A DNA stretch of 64,000 nt from Marinifilum sp. D737 (GCF_026672275.1 NZ_JANQCD010000006.1:62001-126000); one strand, 5' to 3'. Numbered from the stretch's first letter, positions 32,414-41,669 are shown. Numbers and translations: made by a program. Notes: generated by a model not told the origin, from the sequence alone.

Positions 32414-32458
32414 AGGGCAAAAATTTTTAAAATCCTAATGAAAAAGTATTTTTTTTAC

Positions 32459-32520
32459 AATACCCCATTTTGAAAACCTTTGCGTAAGAAAAACTGCAAT
32501 AATTTACTAATACCCCATTT
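32459..32520. repeat. Direct repeat of AATACCCCATTT upstream of arg promoter
   Basis: Two identical 12-mers at 32459-32470 and 32509-32520, exactly 50 bp apart, each preceded by a TTAC. They lie between the arg operon and the divergent gene at 32744 and may be operator sites. This is inference only. Confidence 0.45.
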
Positions 32521-32743
32521 AAAAGCAAGGGTAAAGCTTTGATTATCTAGTTTTATAGCATCTTTTAGCATGTACACCTTCTATGTGTAGACAATAATTT
32601 AAGATACTTTAGTCTTTTTTATATTCTTACTCATAGCTTAATTAATGATTTTTAACACTTTAAATGTTGATTTTTTTCAAACCATTTATAAATTACGCCG
32701 TAGAATTGCTTTAGTTGTCAAAAATTAAATAGTTGAAATCATT

Positions 32744-33019
32744 ATGGAGTGGAAAAAAATTGTTGGATTTGTGTTGTTTGGTTTAGCTGTTGTTACTTTT
32801 ATTCTTACCTTCTCTTTTCCTTTTATTCTTGCAGGAACTAAAAAAGTTGTTTTTTTAACTGCATCTGTTTACGTCTTAAATAAAGTATTCTTTTATTCTT
32901 CTTTGTATATTTTGGGTCAGCAATTCATTACAAAGATTGGCAAGTATCTTCCTAAATGGATTGAAAAGAAACTTCTTAAAATTTTAAGAGTTCAACCAGT
33001 TGTTGAAACTACAAAATAA
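32744..33019 (+). CDS. Small membrane protein (transporter-suffix-like)
   Basis: 91 aa with two hydrophobic helices (IVGFVLFGLAVVTFILTFSFPFIL and VVFLTASVYVLNKVFFYSSLYILG) and a basic C-terminus (KYLPKWIEKKLLKIL). It resembles the small Bacteroidota proteins annotated as transporter suffix domain proteins; no function is known. The ATG at 32744 is the only good start. Divergent from the arginine operon and closed by its own hairpin terminator. Confidence 0.65.
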   Translation: MEWKKIVGFVLFGLAVVTFILTFSFPFILAGTKKVVFLTASVYVLNKVFFYSSLYILGQQFITKIGKYLPKWIEKKLLKILRVQPVVETTK

Positions 33020-33056
33020 TATTATATCATTTGAATATTGAAATGTATCACTATTA

Positions 33057-33080
33057 ATATCCTTTTTAGGATATTTTTTT
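33057..33080 (+). terminator. Terminator after the small membrane protein
   Basis: AATATCC-ttttt-GGATATT (A between) with a run of eight T. Confidence 0.8.
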
Positions 33081-33251
33081 TGCCCGATTACCACTTAACA
33101 TTAATCTTGAATTTGCATTATTAGATGTTTTATTACGGTTTTATGAGAGATATTTTGTAATCGACTGATTATCACGAAAACCTTTTCGATAAAAAAATAT
33201 GACTTTTTTCAGGTTTTAAAACGTTTTCGAAAGCAAATTAAACAATAATAG

Positions 33252-33283
33252 TTGTTTAAAAGCATTTTTTTAAGCTATATTTG
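33252..33283 (+). promoter_or_regulatory. Promoter of gltB-gltD
   Basis: TTG at 33252-33254, a 21-bp spacer, and TATATTTG at 33276-33283. The start is near 33290, so the leader is about 170 nt. Confidence 0.65.
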
Positions 33284-33475
33284 TTGCAACGGATTAGACA
33301 AGCTTAAATTTTTATCACTACATTTTTAGAATGTATTCTTAAAAGACGGCGACAATCGGATTCATTGTGTCGCTACTGATTAGCAGAGAAAGTTGGGGAC
33401 TTTTTCATTTCTCAGTGTCTTCTTAAAAGAAAAATCATGGCCTGGCTTCGCACTTAAATAATGCCTATGCGAAAC
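33284..33475 (+). promoter_or_regulatory. Structured gltB leader with a 6-codon upstream ORF
   Basis: The leader has a GCGACA/TGTCGC hairpin (33347-33374) and a GAGAAA/TTTCTC hairpin (about 33384-33414). A mini-ORF MAWLRT is at 33437-33457, with its stop 3 nt before the gltB ATG. A stem TTCGCA/TGCGAA (with GG/CC flank, 33444-33475) holds the gltB start region in its loop. It suggests translational control. Confidence 0.4.
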
Positions 33476-36400
33476 CTAAGACCAAGCCGACAGGGTCTGT
33501 ACGACCCGATGAATGAACATGACAATTGTGGAATTGGCTTTGTAGCCAATATTAAAGGAAAAAAATCGTACGAAATTATTACGCGCGGTCTGGAAGTTCT
33601 ATGCAATATGGAACACAGAGGTGCTCGTGGTGCCGATAATGTAAGTGGAGATGGTGCAGGTATCTTAATGCAAGTACCACACAATTTTTACAAGAAAATC
33701 GGGATTAAACTTCCATTAGCCGGTAAGTATGGAACCGGACTCATTTTCCTGCCACAGGACGAAAGTGAGGAGAAATTCTGTATCGAAGTTCTGATTCAAA
33801 TCCTTGAAGAAGAGGGATTGGAATTTCTTCAATTACGTGATGTGCCTACTGACACTAACGCAATTGGGGAAATTGCAAGACAATCGGAGCCAGTAATTAA
33901 GCAAATCTTTGTTGGTGGGAACTACGAACAAGATGATTTGGAACGTCGTTTGTACCTTGCCAGAAAACAAGCAGAAAGCTATGTTAGAGCAACCAAGATG
34001 AAAGAAAAGGAGATGTTTTACATCCCAAGTTTATCATCCAAAGTGCTTGTTTACAAAGGAATGTTTGCCAGTGATCAGCTAGGAAAATATTTTGGAGATT
34101 TACAGGATACAAGAATGGAGTCTGCCATTGCTATGGTACACTCAAGATTTAGTACCAATACTTTCCCTTCATGGGATTTGGCACAACCTTTCCGTATTGT
34201 TGCTCATAATGGTGAGATTAACACCATTAAAGGAAACAGATTGTGGATGCAAGCGCGTGAGTCTCTTTTAAAATCGGAACTGTATGGTGAAGATATCAAA
34301 AAACTATTCCCTGTTGTAGAGCCTAACAAAAGTGATTCAGCTTCATTCGATAATGTTCTGGAATTCCTATTCTTAACAGGTAGAAGTTTACCTCATGCCT
34401 TAAGTATGATGGTTCCTGAATCATGGAATGAAAAAAATCCGATTCCTGATAGTTTAAAAGCCTTTTATGAGTATCACTCAACTTTTATGGAACCTTGGGA
34501 TGGCCCTGCATCTTTGGTGTTCTCTGATGGTAGATACATTGGAGGAACCTTGGATAGAAATGGATTGCGTCCATCTCGTTATGTCATTACCCAAGATGAT
34601 ATGATTGTTATGGGCTCGGAAGTTGGTATCCAAAACTTTAAAGCTGAAGAAATCAAGGAAAAAGGAAGATTGCGTCCTGGTAAATTATTGCTAGTAGATA
34701 CTCAATTGGGAATCATTATTCCTGATCAGGAAGTAAAATCGCAATTGACCTATAGAAACCCATATCAAAATTGGCTAAAAGAGAATAGATTAGACCTTAA
34801 GGCAATTCCTGTGGAAAAAAGGGTGCCGTCGGATATCGGAGATCATTTTGAAGTTTGCAAAGATGTATTTGGCTATTCCAAAGAGGATTTTGAACGAATT
34901 ATTTTACCAATGGCTACAGGTGGTCAGGAACCAGTTGGCTCAATGGGTAATGATTCTCCTATCCCAGCATTATCAGAAAAGCCTCATTTGCTTTTCAACT
35001 ATTTCCGCCAGCTTTTTGCACAGGTTACCAACCCACCAATTGATTCGATTCGTGAGAATTTGGTTATGGATTTGACCAACTATATTGGAGCAGTTCAAAA
35101 GAATCTTTTGGATGAGACACCTCAACATTGTAAGTTGATTAGATTCAAGAGTCCTTTGATTACCAATACAGACCTTGGAAAAATCAAAAAGCTGAAACAT
35201 GAGGAATTTAGACATGCTACACTTGATATGTTATTTAAAGCAGCCGATAATGGACAAGGGCTTGAAGATGCTTTGAATTCCCTTTGTAAGCTCGCAGAAA
35301 AGGCTGTTGATGATCAAAAGAACTATATCATTCTTACAGATAGAAATGTAAGCAAAACAATGGCACCTATTCCTGTTTTGTTAGCTGTGGCTGCCGTTCA
35401 TCACCACTTGATCAAGAAACGTAAGAGAATGCAAATTGGTTTGGTTGTTGAAACAGGAGAAGCTCGTGAGGTAAATCATTTTGCATTGCTAATTGCCTAT
35501 GGAGCAAGTGTTATCAATCCATACATGAGTTATGCAGTAATTGATAAGTTGGTAAAGGAAGGTAGAATTAGCCTGGAATATAAATCAGCACGTAAAAACT
35601 ATATCAAATCTGTTGATAAAGGATTGCTTAAAGTAATGTCGAAAATGGGAATTTCGACCATTGGAAGTTACCTGGGAGCGCAAATTTACGAAGCATTAGG
35701 TATCAGCAATGATGTGATTAGCAAATACTTTACTGGTACTGCATCGAGAATTGGCGGAGTTGGCTTAAAAGAAATCTCCGAGGAGATGCTATGCCATCAT
35801 AAGAAAGCATTTACGGAGAAAGATCCTTTTGAAAATCAAGACTTATTAACCAACAATGGAAGTATTCACTACCGCAAAAACGGTGAGAAACACAGTTGGA
35901 ACCCAGAGTCAATTGGATTATTACAGTGGTCGACAAGAACCAATAACTATGCAAAATATAAGGAGTACTCGAAATTAGTTGATGCTGAAACCAGAAATCC
36001 AAACTTCTTGCGTGGATATTTTGACTTCAAATCAAACCCTATTGATATTTCTGAGGTTGAACCTGTAGAAAATATCATGAGGCGTTTCTGTACCGGTGCA
36101 ATGTCCTACGGATCTATTTCCAAGGAAGCACACGAGGCACTGGCAATCGCAATGAATAAGATTGGTGGTAGAAGTAATACTGGTGAAGGTGGTGAAAGTG
36201 CCAAGAGATTCTTTTCCAGTGCACGTAGTTCCATTAAGCAAATTGCTTCGGGTAGATTTGGTGTGAACACAGGCTATTTGGTGAATGCTGATGAGCTGCA
36301 AATTAAAGTTGCACAAGGTGCAAAGCCTGGAGAAGGTGGACAGTTGCCTGGATTTAAGGTAGATAAGGTTATTGCCAAGTTGAGAAATTCAACACCTGGA

Positions 36401-37987
36401 ATTACCTTGATCTCTCCTCCTCCACACCACGATATTTACTCGATTGAGGATTTGGCACAATTGATTTACGATTTAAAGAATGTGAATCCAACAGCATGTG
36501 TAAGCGTGAAATTGGTGTCGGAAAATGGTGTTGGTACAGTTGCTGCTGGTGTTGCCAAAGCTAACGCTGATTTAATTGTAATTAGTGGCGCCGAAGGAGG
36601 AACAGGTGCAAGTCCGTTAAGTTCCATTAAAAATGCAGGTTTACCTGTAGAACTAGGGTTAGCTGAAGCTCAGCAAACATTGGTACTTAACGACCTTAGA
36701 GGTAGAATTAAGCTACAAACCGATGGACAGTTGAAAACTGGTAGAGACATCGTTTCTATGGCTTTATTAGGAGCTGAAGAGTTTGGATTTGCTACAAGTG
36801 CTTTGGTTGTTCTAGGTTGTGTGATGATGCGCAAGTGTCACCTAAATACTTGTCCGGTTGGGATTGCAACTCAAAATAAAGAGTTAAGAGAAAAATTCCT
36901 TGGACGCTCGGAATGGGTAGTAAACTTCTTCACTTTCCTTGCAGAAGAATGTCGAGAATTAATGGCTGAACTTGGAGTACGTAAGTTTGATGATTTGGTT
37001 GGCAGATCAGATCTATTGGTAAAGCGTAAGGATATCAAGAAATGGAAAGCAGATACGGTTGACATTCAAAACTTATTACACTTGCCGGAAACCGATGGTC
37101 ATGAATTGTGTGGTGTTAATGCTACAATTAAATCGATTGGCGAGGTATTGGATCATGAACTAATTAAACAAGCTGAAAAAGCCTTACACGATGGTGAAAA
37201 AGTATGGATTGATTCGAAAATTAAGAATACAGATCGTACAACAGGTGCCATGTTATCTGGTAAAGTGGCGGCTTTAAAGCCAAAACGAGAATTAGAAGAG
37301 GATACCATATATTGTCGATTTAGAGGCTCTGCTGGTCAAAGTTTTGGAGCATTCCTTGAGAAAGGGATCACTTTTAAACTGGAAGGTGACTCTAATGACT
37401 ATTTCGGAAAAGGTCTTTCGGGAGGTAAAATTGTGGTTCAACCACCAAACAAAACTACATTTAAACCAGAAAATCAGATCATTATTGGTAATACAGCCAT
37501 GTATGGTGCAACCAATGGTGAGGCCTATATCAGGGGTATGGCAGGAGAACGATTCTGTGTAAGAAACTCTGGTGCTAAAGCTGTTGTTGAAGGCGTTGGG
37601 GATCATGGTTGTGAATACATGACTGGTGGTCGTGTGGTAATTCTGGGACCTACTGGCAGAAACTTTGCAGCAGGTATGAGTGGTGGTATTGCCTATGTTC
37701 TGAATATGGAAGGACAATTGGACTACTTCTGTAATCAAAGCTTAGTATCTCTTGAACCAGTTGATAATCTGCAGGATGTGCACGAGCTGCAAGGTATGAT
37801 ACATCAACATTTACTTCTAACTCAAAGTAGTGTTGCCTCTAAAATTTTGACTCATTGGGAAGAATATCTTCCTCACTTTGTTAAGGTAATTCCATACGAA
37901 TACAAGAAAGTATTGGAAGAGAAAAAACTGAAAAAGATTCGTCGCAAACTGAAGCAAGCACAATCACAAACAGAAGTACACGAATAA
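33461..37987 (+). CDS. gltB: Glutamate synthase large subunit
   Basis: 1508 aa GOGAT alpha subunit that makes two glutamates from glutamine and 2-oxoglutarate. A propeptide of about 22 residues precedes the presumed catalytic Cys of the class II amidotransferase domain (EHDNCGIGFVANI). The central domain and the FMN-binding synthase domain follow (CTGAMSYGSISKEAHEALAIAMN, ISGAEGGTGASPL). The iron-sulfur cysteines are in MMRKCHLNTCPVGIATQ. The C-terminal GXGXG beta-helix is present (GKGLSGGKIVV, TGGRVVILGPTG). Length is normal. The ATG at 33467 is a possible alternative start. Followed by gltD. Confidence 0.97.
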   Translation: MPMRNLRPSRQGLYDPMNEHDNCGIGFVANIKGKKSYEIITRGLEVLCNMEHRGARGADNVSGDGAGILMQVPHNFYKKIGIKLPLAGKYGTGLIFLPQDESEEKFCIEVLIQILEEEGLEFLQLRDVPTDTNAIGEIARQSEPVIKQIFVGGNYEQDDLERRLYLARKQAESYVRATKMKEKEMFYIPSLSSKVLVYKGMFASDQLGKYFGDLQDTRMESAIAMVHSRFSTNTFPSWDLAQPFRIVAHNGEINTIKGNRLWMQARESLLKSELYGEDIKKLFPVVEPNKSDSASFDNVLEFLFLTGRSLPHALSMMVPESWNEKNPIPDSLKAFYEYHSTFMEPWDGPASLVFSDGRYIGGTLDRNGLRPSRYVITQDDMIVMGSEVGIQNFKAEEIKEKGRLRPGKLLLVDTQLGIIIPDQEVKSQLTYRNPYQNWLKENRLDLKAIPVEKRVPSDIGDHFEVCKDVFGYSKEDFERIILPMATGGQEPVGSMGNDSPIPALSEKPHLLFNYFRQLFAQVTNPPIDSIRENLVMDLTNYIGAVQKNLLDETPQHCKLIRFKSPLITNTDLGKIKKLKHEEFRHATLDMLFKAADNGQGLEDALNSLCKLAEKAVDDQKNYIILTDRNVSKTMAPIPVLLAVAAVHHHLIKKRKRMQIGLVVETGEAREVNHFALLIAYGASVINPYMSYAVIDKLVKEGRISLEYKSARKNYIKSVDKGLLKVMSKMGISTIGSYLGAQIYEALGISNDVISKYFTGTASRIGGVGLKEISEEMLCHHKKAFTEKDPFENQDLLTNNGSIHYRKNGEKHSWNPESIGLLQWSTRTNNYAKYKEYSKLVDAETRNPNFLRGYFDFKSNPIDISEVEPVENIMRRFCTGAMSYGSISKEAHEALAIAMNKIGGRSNTGEGGESAKRFFSSARSSIKQIASGRFGVNTGYLVNADELQIKVAQGAKPGEGGQLPGFKVDKVIAKLRNSTPGITLISPPPHHDIYSIEDLAQLIYDLKNVNPTACVSVKLVSENGVGTVAAGVAKANADLIVISGAEGGTGASPLSSIKNAGLPVELGLAEAQQTLVLNDLRGRIKLQTDGQLKTGRDIVSMALLGAEEFGFATSALVVLGCVMMRKCHLNTCPVGIATQNKELREKFLGRSEWVVNFFTFLAEECRELMAELGVRKFDDLVGRSDLLVKRKDIKKWKADTVDIQNLLHLPETDGHELCGVNATIKSIGEVLDHELIKQAEKALHDGEKVWIDSKIKNTDRTTGAMLSGKVAALKPKRELEEDTIYCRFRGSAGQSFGAFLEKGITFKLEGDSNDYFGKGLSGGKIVVQPPNKTTFKPENQIIIGNTAMYGATNGEAYIRGMAGERFCVRNSGAKAVVEGVGDHGCEYMTGGRVVILGPTGRNFAAGMSGGIAYVLNMEGQLDYFCNQSLVSLEPVDNLQDVHELQGMIHQHLLLTQSSVASKILTHWEEYLPHFVKVIPYEYKKVLEEKKLKKIRRKLKQAQSQTEVHE

Positions 37988-38056
37988 ATGAGTGATGAGT
38001 AAATGAATAATTGCGGGAATGTAATTCGTAATTAATAATTCGTAATTGATTTGATT

Positions 38057-39478
38057 ATGGGAAATCCGAAAGGTTTTTTAGAGATAAAAAGAAAAGAGGC
38101 CGGTTATCGTCCGGTAAGAGATAGAATTGGAGATTTTGGAGAAGTAGAACAAACTTTGAACTTAGAAGATAGAATCGATCAGGCATCCAGATGTATGGAT
38201 TGTGGTATTCCTTTCTGTCACTGGGCTTGTCCTACTTCAAGCAAAATACCTGAATGGCAAGATGCAATCTACAGAGAGAATTGGGAAGAAGCAGCTAAAA
38301 TTCTTCAGTCGACCAATAGTTTTCCTGAGTTTACAGGAAGAGTTTGCCCTGCTCCATGCGAAAAATCATGTGTATTATCATTACACAATTCGCCAGTTAC
38401 CATTCGCGAGAATGAAGCATCTATAATCGAGAAAGCATTTGATTATGGATATATCAAAGCAAGACCTGTTACAAAAAGAACAGGTAAAAAAGTAGCTGTA
38501 ATTGGGTCAGGACCTGCTGGTTTATCTGTGGCCGATCTTTTAAATCAGGCAGGACACAGTGTTACTGTATTCGAAAGAGATGATGCCATTGGCGGTTTGT
38601 TAAGATATGGTATTCCAGATTTTAAACTCGATAAGCATGTTATCGATAGAAGATTGGAATTGTTTGTTGAAGAAGGGATTGAATTTAAAACCAACCAGGA
38701 TGTTGGTGTAAATGTATCATTCTCTGATTTGGAAAAGGAATACGATGCAATTTGTCTTGCAATTGGAGCAATGAAACCACGTGATTTACAGATTGAAGGT
38801 CGTGATTTAAAAGGAATTCACTTTGCTATGGATTTTCTAAAACAGCAAAATAAAGTGGTTCGCGGCGATGAATTTAGCAAACAGGAAAGAATCTCTGCCA
38901 AAGGTAAAAATGTAGTTGTAATTGGTGGTGGTGATACCGGTTCCGACTGTGTAGGTACATCAGTGCGTCAAAAGGCAAAATCGGTACTTCAAATAGAATT
39001 GATGCCTAAGCCACCAGAAGCAAGAGAACCGCATAATCCATGGCCTTACTGGCCAAACACTTTGAGAACATCAAGTTCTCATTTGGAGGGCTGTAAAAGA
39101 CGTTGGTCTTTAAGTTCGAAGCAATTTAAGGGTGAAAATGGACAAGTGAATCAGCTTGAAATAGTGGAAATTGAATGGACAAGAGACTCGCAGGGACAAT
39201 TTCAGATGAAAGAGATTCCAGGAACTGAAGAAACCATTGATGCTGACTTGGTATTATTAGCAATGGGCTTTGTTCATCCAATACACGAAGGCTTGGTTAC
39301 TGAATTGGGCTTAGATTTGGATACCAGGGGTAATATTAAAACCGATACTAAAGGTCAAACTTCCAACTCAAAGATATTCTGTTGTGGTGATGCTGCTACA
39401 GGTGCAAGTCTCGTAGTGCGTGCTTTGGATGGTGGTAGAAAAACAGCTTATTCAATCCATAAGTATTTAAAAAAGTAG
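38057..39478 (+). CDS. gltD: Glutamate synthase small subunit (NADPH)
   Basis: 473 aa FAD/NADPH oxidoreductase that passes electrons to GltB. The N-terminal Fe-S motifs are SRCMDCGIPFCHWACPT and CPAPCEKSCVL. The FAD site is VAVIGSGPAGLSVADLL (about residue 150) and the NADPH site is VVVIGGGDTGSDCVGTS (about residue 292). It ends with the FAD contact FCCGDAATGASLVVRALDGGRKTA. A TTG at 38051 extends the frame by two codons; the ATG at 38057 is preferred. The spacer after gltB (69 nt) is simple AT-rich sequence with a TAATTCGTAATT direct repeat. Confidence 0.96.
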   Translation: MGNPKGFLEIKRKEAGYRPVRDRIGDFGEVEQTLNLEDRIDQASRCMDCGIPFCHWACPTSSKIPEWQDAIYRENWEEAAKILQSTNSFPEFTGRVCPAPCEKSCVLSLHNSPVTIRENEASIIEKAFDYGYIKARPVTKRTGKKVAVIGSGPAGLSVADLLNQAGHSVTVFERDDAIGGLLRYGIPDFKLDKHVIDRRLELFVEEGIEFKTNQDVGVNVSFSDLEKEYDAICLAIGAMKPRDLQIEGRDLKGIHFAMDFLKQQNKVVRGDEFSKQERISAKGKNVVVIGGGDTGSDCVGTSVRQKAKSVLQIELMPKPPEAREPHNPWPYWPNTLRTSSSHLEGCKRRWSLSSKQFKGENGQVNQLEIVEIEWTRDSQGQFQMKEIPGTEETIDADLVLLAMGFVHPIHEGLVTELGLDLDTRGNIKTDTKGQTSNSKIFCCGDAATGASLVVRALDGGRKTAYSIHKYLKK

Positions 39479-39521
39479 ATAACATACAATAAGTCCACAC
39501 TAAACATAGGCAGTTAAGTGT

Positions 39522-39566
39522 AAGAACCGATAGTTAATGATTTGTTACCTATCGGTTCTTTTTTGT
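39522..39566 (+). terminator. Terminator of gltBD
   Basis: AAGAACCGATA / TATCGGTTCTT stem with a loop of about 17 nt and a T-run. Confidence 0.88.
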
Positions 39567-39595
39567 TTACTGTGCAAAGCAAAGGATAAAGTTAG

Positions 39596-39660
39596 GGGGT
39601 GAATATTTGCGTTTTGTAAATTATTCACCCCTTGACTTTACACTATTTATAATACCTTTG
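39596..39660 (+). promoter_or_regulatory. Promoter and operator-like inverted repeat
   Basis: Promoter: TTG 39632-39634, 18-bp spacer, TACCTTTG 39653-39660. A perfect 10-bp inverted repeat GGGGTGAATA (39596-39605) / TATTCACCCC (39622-39631) ends at the -33 box and may be an operator. Confidence 0.55.
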
Positions 39661-39677
39661 GAATTCAATTTCCAGAT

Positions 39678-40181
39678 ATGAGCAAGAAAGACCTAAAAGA
39701 ATACATTCATCACCTTACTAAAGAGCAGTTGCAAGATCAAATACTTGATTTGTATGCCAGATTTAAAGATGTGAAGGAATTTTATGATTTTGCTTTTAAT
39801 CCCAAGGAAAACAAGCTAATGGAGGAATGCAAATTCAAGGTCTCCAAAGAGTATTTTCCTGTTAACGGTAGAAAAGCAAAAATGAGGCGATCGGTTGCCC
39901 AAAATTACATCCGACACTTTAAACGATTGGGAGTAGACTCGTCTTTAATTGCTGATATTATGCTATATAATATCGAGGTAGCACAAACCTATACATCAGA
40001 GCAATTTATTAAGCAAGAGTCATTCTATAAGAGTATGCTTAAATCATTTCAGGAGGCGGTAACATACATTCGCGACAATGGTCTGGATAATGAATTTAAA
40101 GCTCGCTTGAATAAAATAGTAGATGAATCAATAGATCAGAGCTGGATGAACAGCAAAGGGTTTATGATGGCTTACAAATAA
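39678..40181 (+). CDS. DUF6155 family protein
   Basis: 167 aa soluble, helix-rich and charged protein. The beginning MSKKDLKEYIHHLTKEQLQDQILDLYARFKDVKEFYDFAFNP matches the DUF6155 pattern as I know it. The Cys-Lys basic block SVAQNYIRHFKRLGVDSSLIADIMLYNIE follows. No catalytic motif is visible and the function is unknown. Own promoter with an adjacent inverted repeat. Its stop adjoins the converging nitronate monooxygenase gene. Confidence 0.7.
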   Translation: MSKKDLKEYIHHLTKEQLQDQILDLYARFKDVKEFYDFAFNPKENKLMEECKFKVSKEYFPVNGRKAKMRRSVAQNYIRHFKRLGVDSSLIADIMLYNIEVAQTYTSEQFIKQESFYKSMLKSFQEAVTYIRDNGLDNEFKARLNKIVDESIDQSWMNSKGFMMAYK

Positions 40182-41129
40182 TCAATCCTCTATTAAATCT
40201 GTTATAATTTCCTTTACGGATCGAATCTCACTGATCGCGCCAATTGCCGGTCCGGCACACCACACATTGTCATATCCTGCTTTGAAAGCTGATTGCTGTA
40301 CCTTTTTCATACCCTTCCAGGCCAGTAACATTTTTGCATACTTTTTCAATTGAGGACTGTTGTTAATCATCCATTCCAGTAAGTTTGCCTTTGTTCCGAT
40401 TTTCTGTACATATGGAGTATTGATTACTGTTAAAGGAGATCCTGTTAATTTTGTTGTTTTTACGATATCATTTGACCCAAAATCCACAAGAGCCTGTTTG
40501 TATTCCCAGCTCACTGGTGACTCATGACTTGCAATAAAAATAGTTCCTACAGACACACCAGCAGCACCAAATTCGAGCATTGATTTAACATCACGAGCAT
40601 TGCTTATCCCTCCTGCTGAAATAATTGGAATATTGATTTCTTTTTTTAGCTGTTGAATCAATTCTTTAGCCTTAAAAGTACCACAATGTCCACCTGCATC
40701 CGAATTTACAGCAATTACGGCATCAGCGCCAATACTTTCAACCTTTTTCGCATACTTCACATCAACTACATCACAAAATACTTTAATTCCCAATGGCTTA
40801 CATTTCTCAATTACCTCATGCGGACTCCCTAATGAAGTAATGATAAAATCAACCTTAAGATCAAGAAGGCTTGTGAGTTGCTTTCGGTATTTGGGATTCG
40901 ATTTATTCACAATCAGATTAAAACCAAAAGGCTTATCGCTTTTCTTCCTCACTTCATGTATGGCCTGTCGCAAATCGCGATCAGTTCTGTAGTTGTGTGC
41001 AGGTAGTGCACCCGTACAGCCCATTTCCAGTGCTGAAATAATCATCTCTGCATTCGACACCAAAAACATTGGTGCCATCAAAATAGGATGTTTCATGTTC
41101 AGAATATGAGAAAGTGTTTTTTCTGTCAT
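40182..41129 (-). CDS. Nitronate monooxygenase (2-nitropropane dioxygenase family)
   Basis: 315 aa FMN-dependent TIM-barrel enzyme that oxidises alkyl nitronates. It has the N-terminal block HPILMAPMFLVSNAEMI, the catalytic His region VNSDAGGHCGT (about residue 147) and the FMN phosphate site IISAGGISNARDV plus FGAAGVSVGTIFIAS. It ends in a C-terminal Gly-Cys-rich segment. Related enoyl-ACP reductases (FabK) share the fold, so substrate is not certain. Monocistronic; converges on the DUF6155 gene. Confidence 0.85.
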   Translation of the reverse strand: MTEKTLSHILNMKHPILMAPMFLVSNAEMIISALEMGCTGALPAHNYRTDRDLRQAIHEVRKKSDKPFGFNLIVNKSNPKYRKQLTSLLDLKVDFIITSLGSPHEVIEKCKPLGIKVFCDVVDVKYAKKVESIGADAVIAVNSDAGGHCGTFKAKELIQQLKKEINIPIISAGGISNARDVKSMLEFGAAGVSVGTIFIASHESPVSWEYKQALVDFGSNDIVKTTKLTGSPLTVINTPYVQKIGTKANLLEWMINNSPQLKKYAKMLLAWKGMKKVQQSAFKAGYDNVWCAGPAIGAISEIRSVKEIITDLIED

Positions 41130-41214
41130 ATTCTGAAGATACGAAATCTCACTAAACGGCTATATAAAAACATTCATGATTAAAAGGGAAAACACCAACA
41201 AAAATGAAAGTTAT

Positions 41215-41367
41215 GGTACTCTGTACATAAGTAGACTCTTAGATGATCAAACTATAAATCTTACGTAGCTCTGCTGCTTTTCTGATGAATTTGAATTGAG
41301 TATTACCTAGATACAGAGGAGCTTGATATTTATAGATAATTTAACGAATATTAAGGTACAGAGTACC
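41215..41367. mobile_element. MITE-like element, 153 bp
   Basis: Perfect 12-bp terminal inverted repeats GGTACTCTGTAC (41215-41226) and GTACAGAGTACC (41356-41367). They are bracketed by a 5-bp direct repeat GTTAT (41210-41214 and 41368-41372), which looks like a target-site duplication. The interior has no ORF of note. It occupies the spacer between nitronate monooxygenase and tRNA-Leu. Confidence 0.7.
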
Positions 41368-41401
41368 GTTATCTATTTCATTAAGATTTTGAAGACTTTT
41401 A

Positions 41402-41439
41402 GAAAAAAAAAAGGATCAACTGTTGTTGATCCTTTTTTA
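41402..41439 (-). terminator. Terminator of tRNA-Leu copy 1
   Basis: Minus strand: AAAAAAGGATCAAC-aaca-GTTGATCCTTTTTT plus T-run. Confidence 0.88.
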
Positions 41440-41441
41440 AG

Positions 41442-41523
41442 TGCGGATGAAGGGACTCGAACCCCCACGCCCGAAGGCACTAGATCCTAAGTCTAGCGCG
41501 GCTACCAATTACGCCACATCCGC
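41442..41523 (-). tRNA. tRNA-Leu(UAG), copy 1
   Basis: Minus strand cloverleaf. The acceptor stem is GCGGATG / CATCCGC. The D arm is TGGCGTAATTGGTAGCC. The anticodon stem CTAGA/TCTAG surrounds loop CTTAGGA with anticodon TAG. The class II variable arm is TGCCTTCGGGCG, and the T arm is GGGGGTTCGAGTCCC. No CCA is encoded. It reads CUA/CUN Leu codons. A near-identical copy lies at 48662-48743. Confidence 0.95.
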
Positions 41524-41669
41524 CTTGCGTTTGATTGCGATGCAAATATGGTGGATTTTTTCTTTACTACAAAACATTCTGATAAAAAAATATCTCCACA
41601 CTCCCCTATTTTAGGGCTATTCAACACTAAACCATCTGATAAACAAGCAAATTATATGATGATTTTTTT

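Noticed and set aside
38020-38056. TAATTCGTAATT direct repeats between gltB and gltD, and similar AT strings before mnmE and in the car spacer
   Set aside because: Low-complexity AT-rich sequence without palindromic or positional constancy. Not enough to call a repeat family.
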